64,000 nucleotides of DNA from the NCBI RefSeq assembly GCF_900107035.1, contig NZ_FNOJ01000002.1, positions 62,001 through 126,000 of the forward strand, written 5' to 3'. Below the pieces are notes generated by a model. It was not told where the DNA came from, ran no database searches, and was given only the letters and a program-made list of their open reading frames with translations. Every line of letters starts with the position of its first letter. Position 1 is the stretch's first letter. Made by a program: the position numbers and the translations under genes. Shown here piece by piece: positions 16,797-24,535 of this stretch. This DNA comes from Alicyclobacillus hesperidum. Lineage in GTDB: Bacteria; Bacillota; Bacilli; Alicyclobacillales; Alicyclobacillaceae.

Positions 16797-16847
16797 GATG
16801 AATTGTTTCTGTTGTTTAAATTATCGGCATAACACAGACAATTCATC
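16797..16847. repeat. Spaced inverted repeat in the codY upstream region
   Basis: GATGAATTGT (16797-16806) and ACAATTCATC (16838-16847) are exact inverted copies 31 bases apart, and a third half-site ACAAT (16791-16795) forms a smaller dyad with ATTGT. The pair lies 70-120 bases upstream of codY. It does not match the CodY consensus AATTTTCWGAAAATT. Confidence 0.55.
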
Positions 16848-16958
16848 CGCACCATATGAGATTACAAAGAACGTGTGAGAATGTCAAATGAACAAACTGC
16901 GACATTGGACATTCCGCAATGGAACGCTCTGCCGCAGCCCTATGTCAACCAGATGCCT

Positions 16959-17270
16959 TCAGTCCTCTGTCTGATTTTCCGCGAGTCGCTCAAGGATCAA
17001 CCGATAACCATCGGCCCCGTAATGCAGGCAACGCTTAACACGGCTGATGGTCGCCGTACTCGCCCCGGTCTGCTCTTCGATAGCGTGATACGTTGCACCA
17101 TTGCGCAACATACGCGCGACAGCCAGGCGCTGAGCCAACGACTGTATTTCTCCAACCGTACACAGATCCTCAAAAAATTGAAAACACTCCTGTTCGTTTT
17201 GCAAGGCCAGAATGGCCTGAAACAATTGGCGAACGTCGTGCGTATCCAGCCTCTCGAGCGCCATTGCCAT
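16959..17270 (-). CDS. YerC/YecD family TrpR-like DNA-binding protein
   Basis: A 103-residue all-helical protein with the TrpR-superfamily helix-turn-helix (MLRNGATYHAIEEQTGASTATISRVKRCLHYG). This is the YerC/YecD subfamily of Bacillota; family members are annotated as Trp-repressor-related, but tryptophan binding is not established. AAAGGATGA precedes ATG at 17270. The downstream codY-side region has no coupling; upstream on the same strand is a small charged protein gene. Confidence 0.9.
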   Translation of the reverse strand: MAMALERLDTHDVRQLFQAILALQNEQECFQFFEDLCTVGEIQSLAQRLAVARMLRNGATYHAIEEQTGASTATISRVKRCLHYGADGYRLILERLAENQTED

Positions 17271-17337
17271 TCATCCTTTACCACTTTGACGTACGAAAGT
17301 AGTGTACCAGACAACCGCTCAAGATGCCATGCAACCG

Positions 17338-17523
17338 CTAGCGATGTAACGAGCGAATGACCTGCTTGATATGCGCAATTTCATCGAGGCGCGCCTGTCG
17401 TTCTTCCTCACCGCCGGGAAGCGACTCTGGGGACTGCTCCTGCAAATGGTGCTTGCGGTGCTCAAGTGCACGTTCGACGTGCCGTATGGCATCCAGATAC
17501 CCGCGTTGCTCTTCCGTCTCCAC
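17338..17523 (-). CDS. Small charged helical protein, unknown
   Basis: A roughly 61-residue product, very rich in E, R, H and Q and predicted to be helical (ETEEQRGYLDAIRHVERALE..), with no recognised domain. GTG at 17523 is selected because TGGGAGG lies seven bases upstream; a longer ATG form at 17559 lacks a ribosome site. It lies just upstream of the YerC-like gene on the same strand. Moderate confidence that it is translated. Confidence 0.5.
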   Translation of the reverse strand: METEEQRGYLDAIRHVERALEHRKHHLQEQSPESLPGGEEERQARLDEIAHIKQVIRSLHR

Positions 17524-17568
17524 GTCATCGCCTCCCACAGAATAGGAGCTTGTTCTCACCGCACTACC

Positions 17569-18174
17569 TTACACCCAGTACCTAGGCACCTGCAACCGAA
17601 GTTCTTGAGCGCGATCGCGCCAATATGCGGCGGCTGTGTGCCGCCCGCGCGTCGCAGCCAAGTCTGCCTCGATGACGGCAAGCACCACAAGCAAACGAAT
17701 ATCACCGCGCCCTAACATGCCCTTTGGGAGATAATTCCGCGCCGTGACGACAAGGCTGTGCAATTCCGCCAAGCTGCCTACGGCGGGCGGTTGCGTGAAC
17801 GAATAGGCAACCTCTGGTGCGACTGTGAAAAACCACGTCTGATAACAAAGGGCATCCACAAGAAGCGCATCGTCGGTCAGGTTTGCCAGTAAACGACCTA
17901 CACCATGCGCATCCTGATGCACAAAGGCTCGCCAAAGAGCGACTTTCTGAGAAAGCCGCTCTCTATGAAGTGAACACAGTTGCGTGAGCCCTTCTACATC
18001 TTGCACACCTACGCGTAAACAAATTTGTTCGATCTCGCTATCGCTGGGCATGAGCACCCCCTGCTCGAACAACGAGTACACGGTTTGTGAACAGATGCCT
18101 GAACAAGCCTGCAGTTGTGTCAGCCCCTGACTGCGCCTCGCCCCGGCAATGACCTCCCAAGGCTGATTTACCAT
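17569..18174 (-). CDS. HTH-domain protein with helical effector region
   Basis: A 201-residue protein. Residues about 7-62 resemble a divergent Cro/C1-type helix-turn-helix (IAGARRSQGLTQLQACSGICSQTVYSLFEQG), followed by a mostly helical region without a recognised domain. ATG at 18174 overlaps the end of the upstream 74-residue XRE gene, so the two are probably cotranslated. The pair may act together as DNA-binding partners. No enzymatic motif is visible. Confidence 0.68.
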   Translation of the reverse strand: MVNQPWEVIAGARRSQGLTQLQACSGICSQTVYSLFEQGVLMPSDSEIEQICLRVGVQDVEGLTQLCSLHRERLSQKVALWRAFVHQDAHGVGRLLANLTDDALLVDALCYQTWFFTVAPEVAYSFTQPPAVGSLAELHSLVVTARNYLPKGMLGRGDIRLLVVLAVIEADLAATRGRHTAAAYWRDRAQELRLQVPRYWV

Positions 18175-18392
18175 GGGCGTTCCGGCGCGTCGCCCCATAG
18201 TTCGCTCAACTGAACCCCGAGCGCCTCGGCAATCTGCCCCAGTTTCACAACATTGCTTCCCCGAACTCCCGATTCAATGGCATAAATGTAACTGACACTG
18301 ACGCCAGCCTTCTCAGCCAACTCGCGGACTGACATGCCGCGCAATTTGCGATAGTATCTTAACCGCTGAGCAAGTTCACCCAACCGAACCAC
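18168..18392 (-). CDS. Small XRE-family repressor (SinR/Xre-like)
   Basis: A 74-residue protein that is almost entirely a Cro/C1-type HTH (LAQRLRYYRKLRGMSVRELAEKAGVSVSYIYAIESGVRGSN). Such single-domain proteins bind palindromes as dimers. A 67-base inverted repeat lies eleven bases upstream of its start and between it and the divergent GNAT gene, making autoregulation and control of the GNAT gene plausible. Its stop overlaps the next HTH gene. Confidence 0.82.
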   Translation of the reverse strand: MVRLGELAQRLRYYRKLRGMSVRELAEKAGVSVSYIYAIESGVRGSNVVKLGQIAEALGVQLSELWGDAPERPW

Positions 18393-18402
18393 TCCATGAC
18401 AG

Positions 18403-18469
18403 TTCTACGATTGAGAAAATCATATCAAACCAACCCTCATTTCGGTAGGTTGATTTTTCAATCGTAGAA
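18403..18469. promoter_or_regulatory. Large palindromic operator between XRE and GNAT genes
   Basis: TTCTACGATTGA (18403-18414) and TCAATCGTAGAA (18458-18469) are exact inverted copies, extended inward by AAAATCA and TGATTTT with one unpaired base. An inner CCAACC/GGTTG pair flanks the centre. It fills the space between two divergent genes, the usual position for an operator of a small HTH repressor. Confidence 0.65.
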
Positions 18470-18506
18470 TGCCATGACGTGGCTATAAGGCCAACTGGAA
18501 GGGATC

Positions 18507-19067
18507 ATGATGCCAAATCAACCAGATAGCCCCGAAACGTCATTTCGTGTAGACGACTGGGAATCGCTTTGGCACCTCTATAACGCGTACTCGACAGAGT
18601 CAAACTGGCCTCTCGATCTGCGAAGTCAAAAGGCGTTTGCGCAAATGATCGAGGCTTGGTCGTTGTCTGCATGGCTGAGGGATGGCCAAGTCGAAATCGC
18701 CATCGCACAGCCAAGCGCACGCCCTATCGGCTTTGCATCGCTCACGACGGCATTTGGAGAACATCCAGATCTTGGACGCGCCATGGAAATTGGTACGTAT
18801 CTGGCGCCAGCCGCCCGTGGCTCCGGTCTCAATCAGAAGCTGAAACTGCGCGCCCTCCATGCAGCCAAAGAGATCTATGGCGCGGACTGGCTTGTCGCAT
18901 CCATCCCGCTCGCCAACGAACGCGCTAGGCGTGCATACGCAAAGCTCCCAATCGCGTTCTTTGCGTATCAAGGAGAACGTCCGAGTCCTTGGTACCCGTA
19001 CTGGCGGCGCCGCCAATTTGCCGCAGGCACTCCCGTCATGCTGTATATCACACCATTGCACGATTGA
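18507..19067 (+). CDS. GNAT-family N-acetyltransferase
   Basis: A 186-residue acetyl-CoA-dependent transferase fold. The motif A region is visible as EIGTYLAPAARGSGLNQKLKLRALHAA, where R-G-S-G-L-N is a variant of the Q/R-x2-G-x-G/A pyrophosphate loop, followed by VASIPLANERARRAYAKL. The C-terminal WYPYWRRRQF is basic and aromatic. The acceptor is unknown. AAGGGATC precedes the paired ATG codons at 18507 and 18510. It shares the palindromic intergenic region with the divergent XRE repressor. Confidence 0.78.
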   Translation: MMPNQPDSPETSFRVDDWESLWHLYNAYSTESNWPLDLRSQKAFAQMIEAWSLSAWLRDGQVEIAIAQPSARPIGFASLTTAFGEHPDLGRAMEIGTYLAPAARGSGLNQKLKLRALHAAKEIYGADWLVASIPLANERARRAYAKLPIAFFAYQGERPSPWYPYWRRRQFAAGTPVMLYITPLHD

Positions 19068-19068
19068 T

Positions 19069-19117
19069 TATACATTTGTGGATTGATTCTGCGTCTCATT
19101 CATTCTACATTTGTAGA
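19069..19117 (+). promoter_or_regulatory. Tandem operator-like sites upstream of the XRE gene at 19144
   Basis: TCTACATTTGTAGA at 19104-19117 is a perfect palindrome, and TATACATTTGTGGA at 19069-19082 matches it at 12 of 14 positions, 35 bases upstream. Both lie directly ahead of the XRE gene and resemble the TTCTAC half-sites of the palindrome at 18403-18469. Confidence 0.6.
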
Positions 19118-19143
19118 CAGATCACCAGGAAGGGAGCTGCGCC

Positions 19144-19569
19144 ATGCAAATAGGACGGCGTTTGCGCCAACTGCGGGAAGAACGCGGACTCACGTTGGCC
19201 GAGGTAGCCGACGCGGCCGGGATTTCCATCAGTCATCTGAGCGCCATCGAAAACGGAACCCGTCCCAATCCGTCGTTTCTGGTCGTGGCGAAACTAGCTC
19301 GGACATACGGCGTGCCTATCGACTCGTTTCTCGATCCGGATGTCTTCCCCAGTCATCACGATGTTGAAGATGCGGGCGCGAGCCTCGACGTTTCCTATGC
19401 GGAAATGGCCAAGCGTCTCGCCGAAGCGGACGCATTGGCCAATCCTGCAGCACTTCTCGAAGTCCTGGCGGCCTATCTGCGCGAGCGGGAACAACAATAT
19501 CACTCGCATGCGAGTGAAGATGGCGGCAAATCCGCATCCGGAGAGGACGGTCAACGACCAGACCGATAG
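19144..19569 (+). CDS. XRE-family HTH regulator with C-terminal helical region
   Basis: A 141-residue protein with an N-terminal Cro/C1 HTH (residues about 3-60, GRRLRQLREERGLTLAEVADAAGISISHLSAIENGTR). A helical segment (about 80-120) may dimerise, and the tail is charged. GGAAGGGAG precedes the ATG. Two operator-like repeats lie upstream, suggesting autoregulation. The last 19 bases overlap the 3' end of the convergent membrane-protein gene. Confidence 0.85.
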   Translation: MQIGRRLRQLREERGLTLAEVADAAGISISHLSAIENGTRPNPSFLVVAKLARTYGVPIDSFLDPDVFPSHHDVEDAGASLDVSYAEMAKRLAEADALANPAALLEVLAAYLREREQQYHSHASEDGGKSASGEDGQRPDR

Positions 19570-20624
19570 CCCTTTGGGCTCGCTATCGTCAAACGCATGC
19601 GTCGGCCCAAGCGCTGCCAGCCATCGCTGAACGAACGACGAATGTGCATGCTCTGCGCCCGCAACCCTTCATGGACGAGCGCATACGACCCATCATGCGT
19701 GGTCGCCAGATCAATAGCCGCACTAAAGAGCAGCGTGTCAAAATAGCGAACGCCCGCGTCGGCTAAGCGAACAATTGTCAATTGCCCTTCTTGTTCCTGT
19801 TTTGCGACGAGCATCGGTGTAAACCACGCCATCGCTCGCCCGACTCGGCTGTTCTGCAAAGCGAAGAAGACGGCCGGTGTTGCATCGCTGATGACCTCAG
19901 CCTCTGGCACGGGTCGCCCGCCCGCAGTGAACGATCCGAACCAATATCGCTGATCGTTCACAATCACGTACTTGTGTGCCTGCGGGATGGGCAATAACAT
20001 CGGCGTCACGCGGATCCTGCATGTTTCTGCTGTCGCCGTGCCGACGAGACTGGGTAACGCCAACCGCAACCGGCGCAGGAGAAATTGGTGCAGCAGAACG
20101 CGCCAGCACGTGTATACGAGCGCGATCGCATCAAGAGCGAAGACGAAGCTCTGCAAAGGCACTCCCTGTCGATACAGCACGATACCGATGAGCGCGAGCA
20201 CGACAAAGATGGGCTCACCGACAAAGAGGCTATCGCCGCGAAAGCGCCGGCCAGTCAATGGCCATAGAGCTTTGGTGCCGTACGTTGTCAACATATCTGA
20301 GCCGATGTGCGTGAGCACCCCAAGAAACGCAAGGGTAACCAAGAGGAGCGCGTGTCCCCCTGCCCAGAAACTTAAGGCACCACCAATAATCAAGCTGTAG
20401 GCAAACCAAAATGGCACACTATGTGACACTTGTCGGTGTTGATACAGATAAGTAACTGGATCGCCAAATATGCGCGCGACGATATCGACGTCTGGGGCTT
20501 CCGCACCGATCACCGCAGCGGCGCATGCTGCCCAACCGACGGCACCGCCAATTGGGTGCCCTGTCGCGGCGACGTAGGTGCCATACACGCCAAGCCCGAG
20601 ACAAGCGTGTGTCAAGTTGTCCAC
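19551..20624 (-). CDS. DUF457-type membrane-bound metal-dependent hydrolase (YdjM-like)
   Basis: A 357-residue protein. The N-terminal half has several transmembrane segments and the conserved polar residues of the DUF457/YdjM family: MDNLTHACLG, APDVDIVARIFGD, HRQVSHS and HIGSDMLTTYGTKALWP, whose His and Asp residues are thought to bind metal. The C-terminal 150 residues are soluble. GTG at 20624 is preferred because CGGGGGT lies upstream and the protein then starts with the family pattern; an earlier in-frame start would add ten residues. Substrate unknown. Confidence 0.85.
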   Translation of the reverse strand: MDNLTHACLGLGVYGTYVAATGHPIGGAVGWAACAAAVIGAEAPDVDIVARIFGDPVTYLYQHRQVSHSVPFWFAYSLIIGGALSFWAGGHALLLVTLAFLGVLTHIGSDMLTTYGTKALWPLTGRRFRGDSLFVGEPIFVVLALIGIVLYRQGVPLQSFVFALDAIALVYTCWRVLLHQFLLRRLRLALPSLVGTATAETCRIRVTPMLLPIPQAHKYVIVNDQRYWFGSFTAGGRPVPEAEVISDATPAVFFALQNSRVGRAMAWFTPMLVAKQEQEGQLTIVRLADAGVRYFDTLLFSAAIDLATTHDGSYALVHEGLRAQSMHIRRSFSDGWQRLGRRMRLTIASPKGYRSGR

Positions 20625-20666
20625 AAGCGCTACCCCCGATCCGTTCTGATTCAAAGTATGCTGTAA

Positions 20667-20695
20667 TTGACGACGATTGTTGCATTCCGTAAGAT
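20667..20695 (+). promoter_or_regulatory. SigA-type promoter for proS
   Basis: TTGACG (20667-20672) and TAAGAT (20690-20695) have an optimal 17-base spacer, about 30 bases ahead of proS. No T-box is present between promoter and gene. Confidence 0.65.
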
Positions 20696-20726
20696 GGCAA
20701 GCAGGAACCTGCGTAGGAGGGCCGTC

Positions 20727-22178
20727 ATGGCAAAGGAAAACAAATCATTTGTGAAGGAAATCACCCCTCAATCCGAGGACTTTTCTCGCTGGTATTTAGA
20801 CGTCATTCAAAAGGCTGACTGGATGGACTATGCGCCAGTGCGTGGTTGCATCGTCTTTAAACCGGACGCCTATGAAATATGGGAGCGATGCCAACAGGAG
20901 TTGGATCGCGAATTTAAACGCACAGGCCACCGCAATGCCTACTTCCCGCTCTTTATTCCGGAAAGCTTTTTCGAAAAGGAAAAAGAGCACGTGGAAGGCT
21001 TTAACCCAGAGTTGCCTTGGGTGACAGAGGCAGGCGGCGATATCCTGGAAGAGCGCCTTGCGGTGCGCCCGACGTCCGAAACGATGTTTGGCCATATGTA
21101 TGCTCAGTGGATTCAATCGTATCGCGATTTGCCTGTACTCTTAAACCAATGGGCCAATGTGGTGCGCTGGGAAAAGCGTACACTGCCGTTTTTGCGGACA
21201 AGCGAGTTTCTCTGGCAAGAAGGTCATACAGCCCACGCCACCGAGGACGAGGCGCGTGCGGAAACCATGCAGATGCTCGAAATCTACGCCAACTTCGTCG
21301 AGTCGTTTCTCGCGATTCCCGTCATTCGCGGACAAAAGACGCCAAGTGAAAAGTTTGCCGGAGCGGTCGACACCTACTCGCTCGAATCCTTGATGAAGGA
21401 CGGCAAAGCCCTACAGACGGCAACTTCACACTATCTTGGGCAAAATTTCGCCAAGGGGTTTGACATTCAGTACCTGGATAAAGACAACCAACGCAAGTAC
21501 GTGTACACGACTTCATGGGGTATCACAACACGTCTACTCGGCGCCATTGTCATGGTACACGGCGACGACAGAGGCTTGGTCATCCCGCCGAAGGTCGCGC
21601 CGACGCAAGTCGTCGTAATTCCCATTGGCCCAGCCAAGACGCGTGAAACCGTCGTTCCTGCCGCCGAACAAATTGTCGCATCGCTACAAAGTGCCGGTGT
21701 CCGTGTAAACATTGACGCTCGCGAAGACGTCAGTCCAGGCTGGAAGTTTAATGAATATGAAATGCGCGGTATTCCCATCCGCATCGAGATTGGCCCGCGC
21801 GATTTGGAAAACGGCCAAGCCGTTCTCGTTCGTCGGGATACGGGAGAGAAGTTGCCTGTACCCTTGACGCAAGTGGACGAAACCGTGAATGAGCTATTGG
21901 CGACAATTCAGGCCGATATGTTCCAAGCTGCAAAAAATCGGATGCACGAGCATTCCTACGTCGCCGACGATCTCGCGGCGTTGGTCAACTACATCCAAAA
22001 CGAACGCGGCCTGGTGCTTGCCGGCTGGTGTGGCGACGACGCCTGTGAGCGCGCCGTCAAAGATGCTTGCTCGGCCACAAGCCGAAACATACCGTTCGAT
22101 CCGCCAGCGCAACCAAAGCACTGTGTCACCTGTGGCAAGCCGGCGCAATACGCAGTTTGGTTCGCCAAAGCGTACTGA
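20727..22178 (+). CDS. proS: Prolyl-tRNA synthetase, archaeal/eukaryotic-type
   Basis: Charges tRNA-Pro. The 483-residue class II enzyme is the short ProS type without the bacterial editing insertion: SRWYLDVIQKADWMDYAPVRGCIVFKPDAYEIWE opens it, motif 2 is RWEKRTLPFLRTSEFLWQEGHTAH, motif 3 is in SWGITTRLLGAIVMVHGDDRGL, and the C-terminal domain carries zinc-type cysteines (WCGDDAC.. and HCVTCGKPA) and ends in Tyr, a feature of this type. GTAGGAGGG precedes ATG at 20727. Monocistronic with a strong terminator. Confidence 0.95.
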   Translation: MAKENKSFVKEITPQSEDFSRWYLDVIQKADWMDYAPVRGCIVFKPDAYEIWERCQQELDREFKRTGHRNAYFPLFIPESFFEKEKEHVEGFNPELPWVTEAGGDILEERLAVRPTSETMFGHMYAQWIQSYRDLPVLLNQWANVVRWEKRTLPFLRTSEFLWQEGHTAHATEDEARAETMQMLEIYANFVESFLAIPVIRGQKTPSEKFAGAVDTYSLESLMKDGKALQTATSHYLGQNFAKGFDIQYLDKDNQRKYVYTTSWGITTRLLGAIVMVHGDDRGLVIPPKVAPTQVVVIPIGPAKTRETVVPAAEQIVASLQSAGVRVNIDAREDVSPGWKFNEYEMRGIPIRIEIGPRDLENGQAVLVRRDTGEKLPVPLTQVDETVNELLATIQADMFQAAKNRMHEHSYVADDLAALVNYIQNERGLVLAGWCGDDACERAVKDACSATSRNIPFDPPAQPKHCVTCGKPAQYAVWFAKAY

Positions 22179-22201
22179 TCTGGCAGTAAAGTCGCGCATG
22201 C

Positions 22202-22240
22202 AAAACAGGCCATTTCGCATGATGCGAAATGGCCTGTTTT
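22202..22240. terminator. Bidirectional terminator between proS and tlp
   Basis: AAAACAGGCCATTTCGC and GCGAAATGGCCTGTTTT form a perfect 17-base stem with a short loop, with A and T tracts suited to both directions. Confidence 0.9.
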
Positions 22241-22257
22241 CTGTGCAGTGTTGCAGC

Positions 22258-22488
22258 TTAATGATGTTTGCGCTGGTGTGCCGCTTCGTCCTTGATTTCC
22301 TCGCGAAACCCTGCGATAGCCTCGCGACGCCGTTCATTCTTACGTTCGAGCGCCGACACATCCTGCGGATTCATGTCATCCCCATGAGCAGCCAAAAATG
22401 TCTCTGCCTCACGAATGTTTTCCATCGTGTGATTGAGAGCTTGCTGCAAATGTTCGACGTTGTCCGCGCGATTATCCGGTTTCGCCAT
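22258..22488 (-). CDS. tlp: Small acid-soluble spore protein Tlp
   Basis: A 76-residue, highly charged helical protein matching Tlp: AKPDNRADNVEHLQQALNHTMENI, then an NERRREAIAGFREEIKDEA tail. Tlp is a minor SASP packed in the forespore core in Bacillus, under SigG control. The second ATG (22488) is used because GGAGGG lies nine bases upstream, whereas the first ATG abuts that site. A SigG-like promoter is visible about 40 bases upstream. Confidence 0.88.
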   Translation of the reverse strand: MAKPDNRADNVEHLQQALNHTMENIREAETFLAAHGDDMNPQDVSALERKNERRREAIAGFREEIKDEAAHQRKHH

Positions 22489-22523
22489 CGCGTTCATCCC
22501 TCCATCCAGGTGATGTTCACCGC

Positions 22524-22553
22524 TAGGATGTTACGCGTTCGTCCATTCTATGA
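22524..22553 (-). promoter_or_regulatory. Candidate SigG promoter for tlp
   Basis: On the minus strand CATCCTA (complement of 22524-22530) fits the SigG -10 consensus CATNNTA, and TCATA (complement of 22549-22553) fits four of five positions of the -35 GHATR, with an 18-base spacer. This agrees with known forespore expression of tlp. Confidence 0.5.
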
Positions 22554-22579
22554 TTTCGATTTATTGGCGATACATCCGC

Positions 22580-22810
22580 TCATCGCCGCCGTTTATCCGA
22601 ATGGCTGGGACGCTCAGGTTTTGCGTCTTGTTTCGAAAACGCCGCCATAGCGGCCAACAACAGGCAGACGAAGCCCACGACATAGCCCACGATAGAAATA
22701 CCCGAATCGATATGGTTGACCGCAACGCTAAAAATGACAATGACGGCGCCTAAGCCGCCTAAGGCATAAAGCCAACGCCTTGCCTTTTGGATATTCGGCT
22801 CGCGTTCCAC
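22580..22810 (-). CDS. Small two-helix membrane protein, unknown
   Basis: A 76-residue protein with two transmembrane segments (about residues 13-32 and 38-58, WLYALGGLGAVIVIFSVAV and IVGYVVGFVCLLLAAMAAF) and a basic C-terminal tail. GTG at 22810 follows GAGGAGG. No family is recognised. It lies between tlp and another unknown gene on the same strand, so expression during sporulation is possible but not shown. Confidence 0.6.
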   Translation of the reverse strand: MEREPNIQKARRWLYALGGLGAVIVIFSVAVNHIDSGISIVGYVVGFVCLLLAAMAAFSKQDAKPERPSHSDKRRR

Positions 22811-22840
22811 GCTGACGCCTCCTCATATACCGATGCTTCC

Positions 22841-23476
22841 TTAGTGACTTTCCGCCAGCCAACGATACGCGATGTACTCGCCGTTGTCAAAGCGCACTGC
22901 CAGTCGTTCTGCGTGCATCCACTCGACGTCGTAGCCACTCCCCACCTGCCGCATCTCGGCAAGCACCTCAGTGCGCGGACGCATTTCCCACGTAAGCGCC
23001 GCATCATTCACGCCAGAATCGCGAACGCGAAACTGCCACCACGCGTTCTCATGCCAAAACCACGAGATCCGCCAACGATCCGCACGCCAATAATAGGAAC
23101 TGGCCAACATGGCGTCGGGATAGGTAAGCAGCAAAAGGTGCATGCGCGATCGGGCCTTAGCTGGATCGCGCAGAATTAGCTCCAGCCAGTCGTGCCTTTG
23201 CGTGGCAGAGAGATGGGACTTAAACGCGTCAAAAGCGTGAAACAACGCATTTCTCACCCCTGCGAGCGCGATGGGTTCTACCACCTCGACCCGCAACAAC
23301 TCGACGAGCCATTTTCGTAAAGCAATCTCCCGATCCGCCGCTTGTTCCAGCCCCTGTGCAAAGTGTTCGGGCCACACATGCGAACGCTCATACAACGGCA
23401 GGCGCACGTCGTGGTACAGCATCTCACACGCCTTGCGAAGCATCGCATTGCGTTCCTCGTCGTCCTCGTCGCGCAT
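22841..23476 (-). CDS. Conserved-looking soluble protein, unknown function
   Basis: A 211-residue soluble protein with no recognised domain. It opens with an acidic stretch (RDEDDEERNAM), has a helical middle rich in Leu, Arg and His, and a C-terminal half with many Trp, Tyr and Arg residues that may form a beta-rich fold (SSYYWRADRWRISWFWHENAWWQF). ATG at 23476 is chosen because GGACGGAGG lies seven bases upstream. It follows the zinc alcohol dehydrogenase on the same strand by 42 bases and could be the last gene of that operon. Confidence 0.6.
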   Translation of the reverse strand: MRDEDDEERNAMLRKACEMLYHDVRLPLYERSHVWPEHFAQGLEQAADREIALRKWLVELLRVEVVEPIALAGVRNALFHAFDAFKSHLSATQRHDWLELILRDPAKARSRMHLLLLTYPDAMLASSYYWRADRWRISWFWHENAWWQFRVRDSGVNDAALTWEMRPRTEVLAEMRQVGSGYDVEWMHAERLAVRFDNGEYIAYRWLAESH

Positions 23477-23517
23477 GCCATCGCCTCCGTCCCGGCTCGT
23501 CCTGTACCGATTCATCA

Positions 23518-24534
23518 CTACGGCAAGATAACGTCGCGGCCACCGCTTTGCGTCGCCAACGCCAAGGGCACGTCCTCGAGGGCGAGTCTGCGTCCGAGTA
23601 GGGCCGGCGGGTCGATCCGCCCGTCTGCCGCCAGCTTGACGACCTCTACGACGTCGCTGCGTTGCGAACCGTAACTGCCGATACAGCGCACGCCGCGCCG
23701 CACCAGTCGCGCCATGGGTACCGCCACATCGCCTGCCGGCATTCCTACGATCACGACGGTGCCACCCGGGCGCAACGCGTCTAGGGCAAAGCCAAGCGAT
23801 TGTCCATCCCCAACCGTATCGAGCACGAGATCGACCCCACCTGCACCGGCGAAGCGACGAATCGCCCGCGCAGCACCTCGAGCATCGGTTAACGCGACGG
23901 CAACCTCAGCTCCTGCTGACTGCGCCACATCGAGTCCGGCCGCGCGGCGGCTTGCACTCGCCACGCGAGCGACCGCGCCAGCCTTAAGCAACTGAATGGC
24001 CGCCAGGCCCAATCCCCCGGTGCCGATGACCAAGGCCGTCGCCGCCTTGTCCGCGTGCGCGGCAACGAGCGCTCGCTGCGGCGTCGCATAAGCGTCGACC
24101 AGAATGGCTGCTGCCGCCGGATCGAGATGGGCGGGACGGCGAACGAGTTGGTCGGCGGGTACAGCGACATATTCAGCAAATCCACCCTGTCGCGTGAACC
24201 CGATACAGCCCTGTTGTGAGCAGAGATGCGATTCGCCCCGACGACATACCGCACAAGTCCCACACGGACAAAACGGGTGCACGAGTACCGCATCCCCAAC
24301 GTCCCACCCGTCCACGGCATCGCCCACTGCCACAATGGTACCTGCAATTTCATGCCCTAACACAAGGGGAAACTGCGTGCCAAAGGGCGGCGTCTCACCG
24401 CGGACAATCTGCCGATCGCTCCCACACACGCCACAGGCGTCTACCTGCAACAACACTTCGTTTGCGGCCGCCTCCGGCACAGGCAAATCCACGAGATCCG
24501 TGCCGCGATCCGGCGCGTATTGCAACGCCCGCAT
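23518..24534 (-). CDS. Zinc-binding medium-chain dehydrogenase
   Basis: A 338-residue MDR-family oxidoreductase. It has the catalytic-zinc Cys in DACGVCGSD, GHEIAGTIVAVG, the structural-zinc cysteines in HPFCPCGTCAVCRRGESHLC, and the nucleotide loop GTGGLGLAAIQLLKAG. Such enzymes interconvert secondary alcohols and ketones with NAD(P)H. It is the last clear member of the leftward run with acyl-CoA dehydrogenase and ligase, starting two bases after the dehydrogenase stop (TAAGATG), so a hydroxyl-ketone step on the same ring substrate is plausible. Substrate not determinable. Confidence 0.85.
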   Translation of the reverse strand: MRALQYAPDRGTDLVDLPVPEAAANEVLLQVDACGVCGSDRQIVRGETPPFGTQFPLVLGHEIAGTIVAVGDAVDGWDVGDAVLVHPFCPCGTCAVCRRGESHLCSQQGCIGFTRQGGFAEYVAVPADQLVRRPAHLDPAAAAILVDAYATPQRALVAAHADKAATALVIGTGGLGLAAIQLLKAGAVARVASASRRAAGLDVAQSAGAEVAVALTDARGAARAIRRFAGAGGVDLVLDTVGDGQSLGFALDALRPGGTVVIVGMPAGDVAVPMARLVRRGVRCIGSYGSQRSDVVEVVKLAADGRIDPPALLGRRLALEDVPLALATQSGGRDVILP

Positions 24535-24535
24535 C

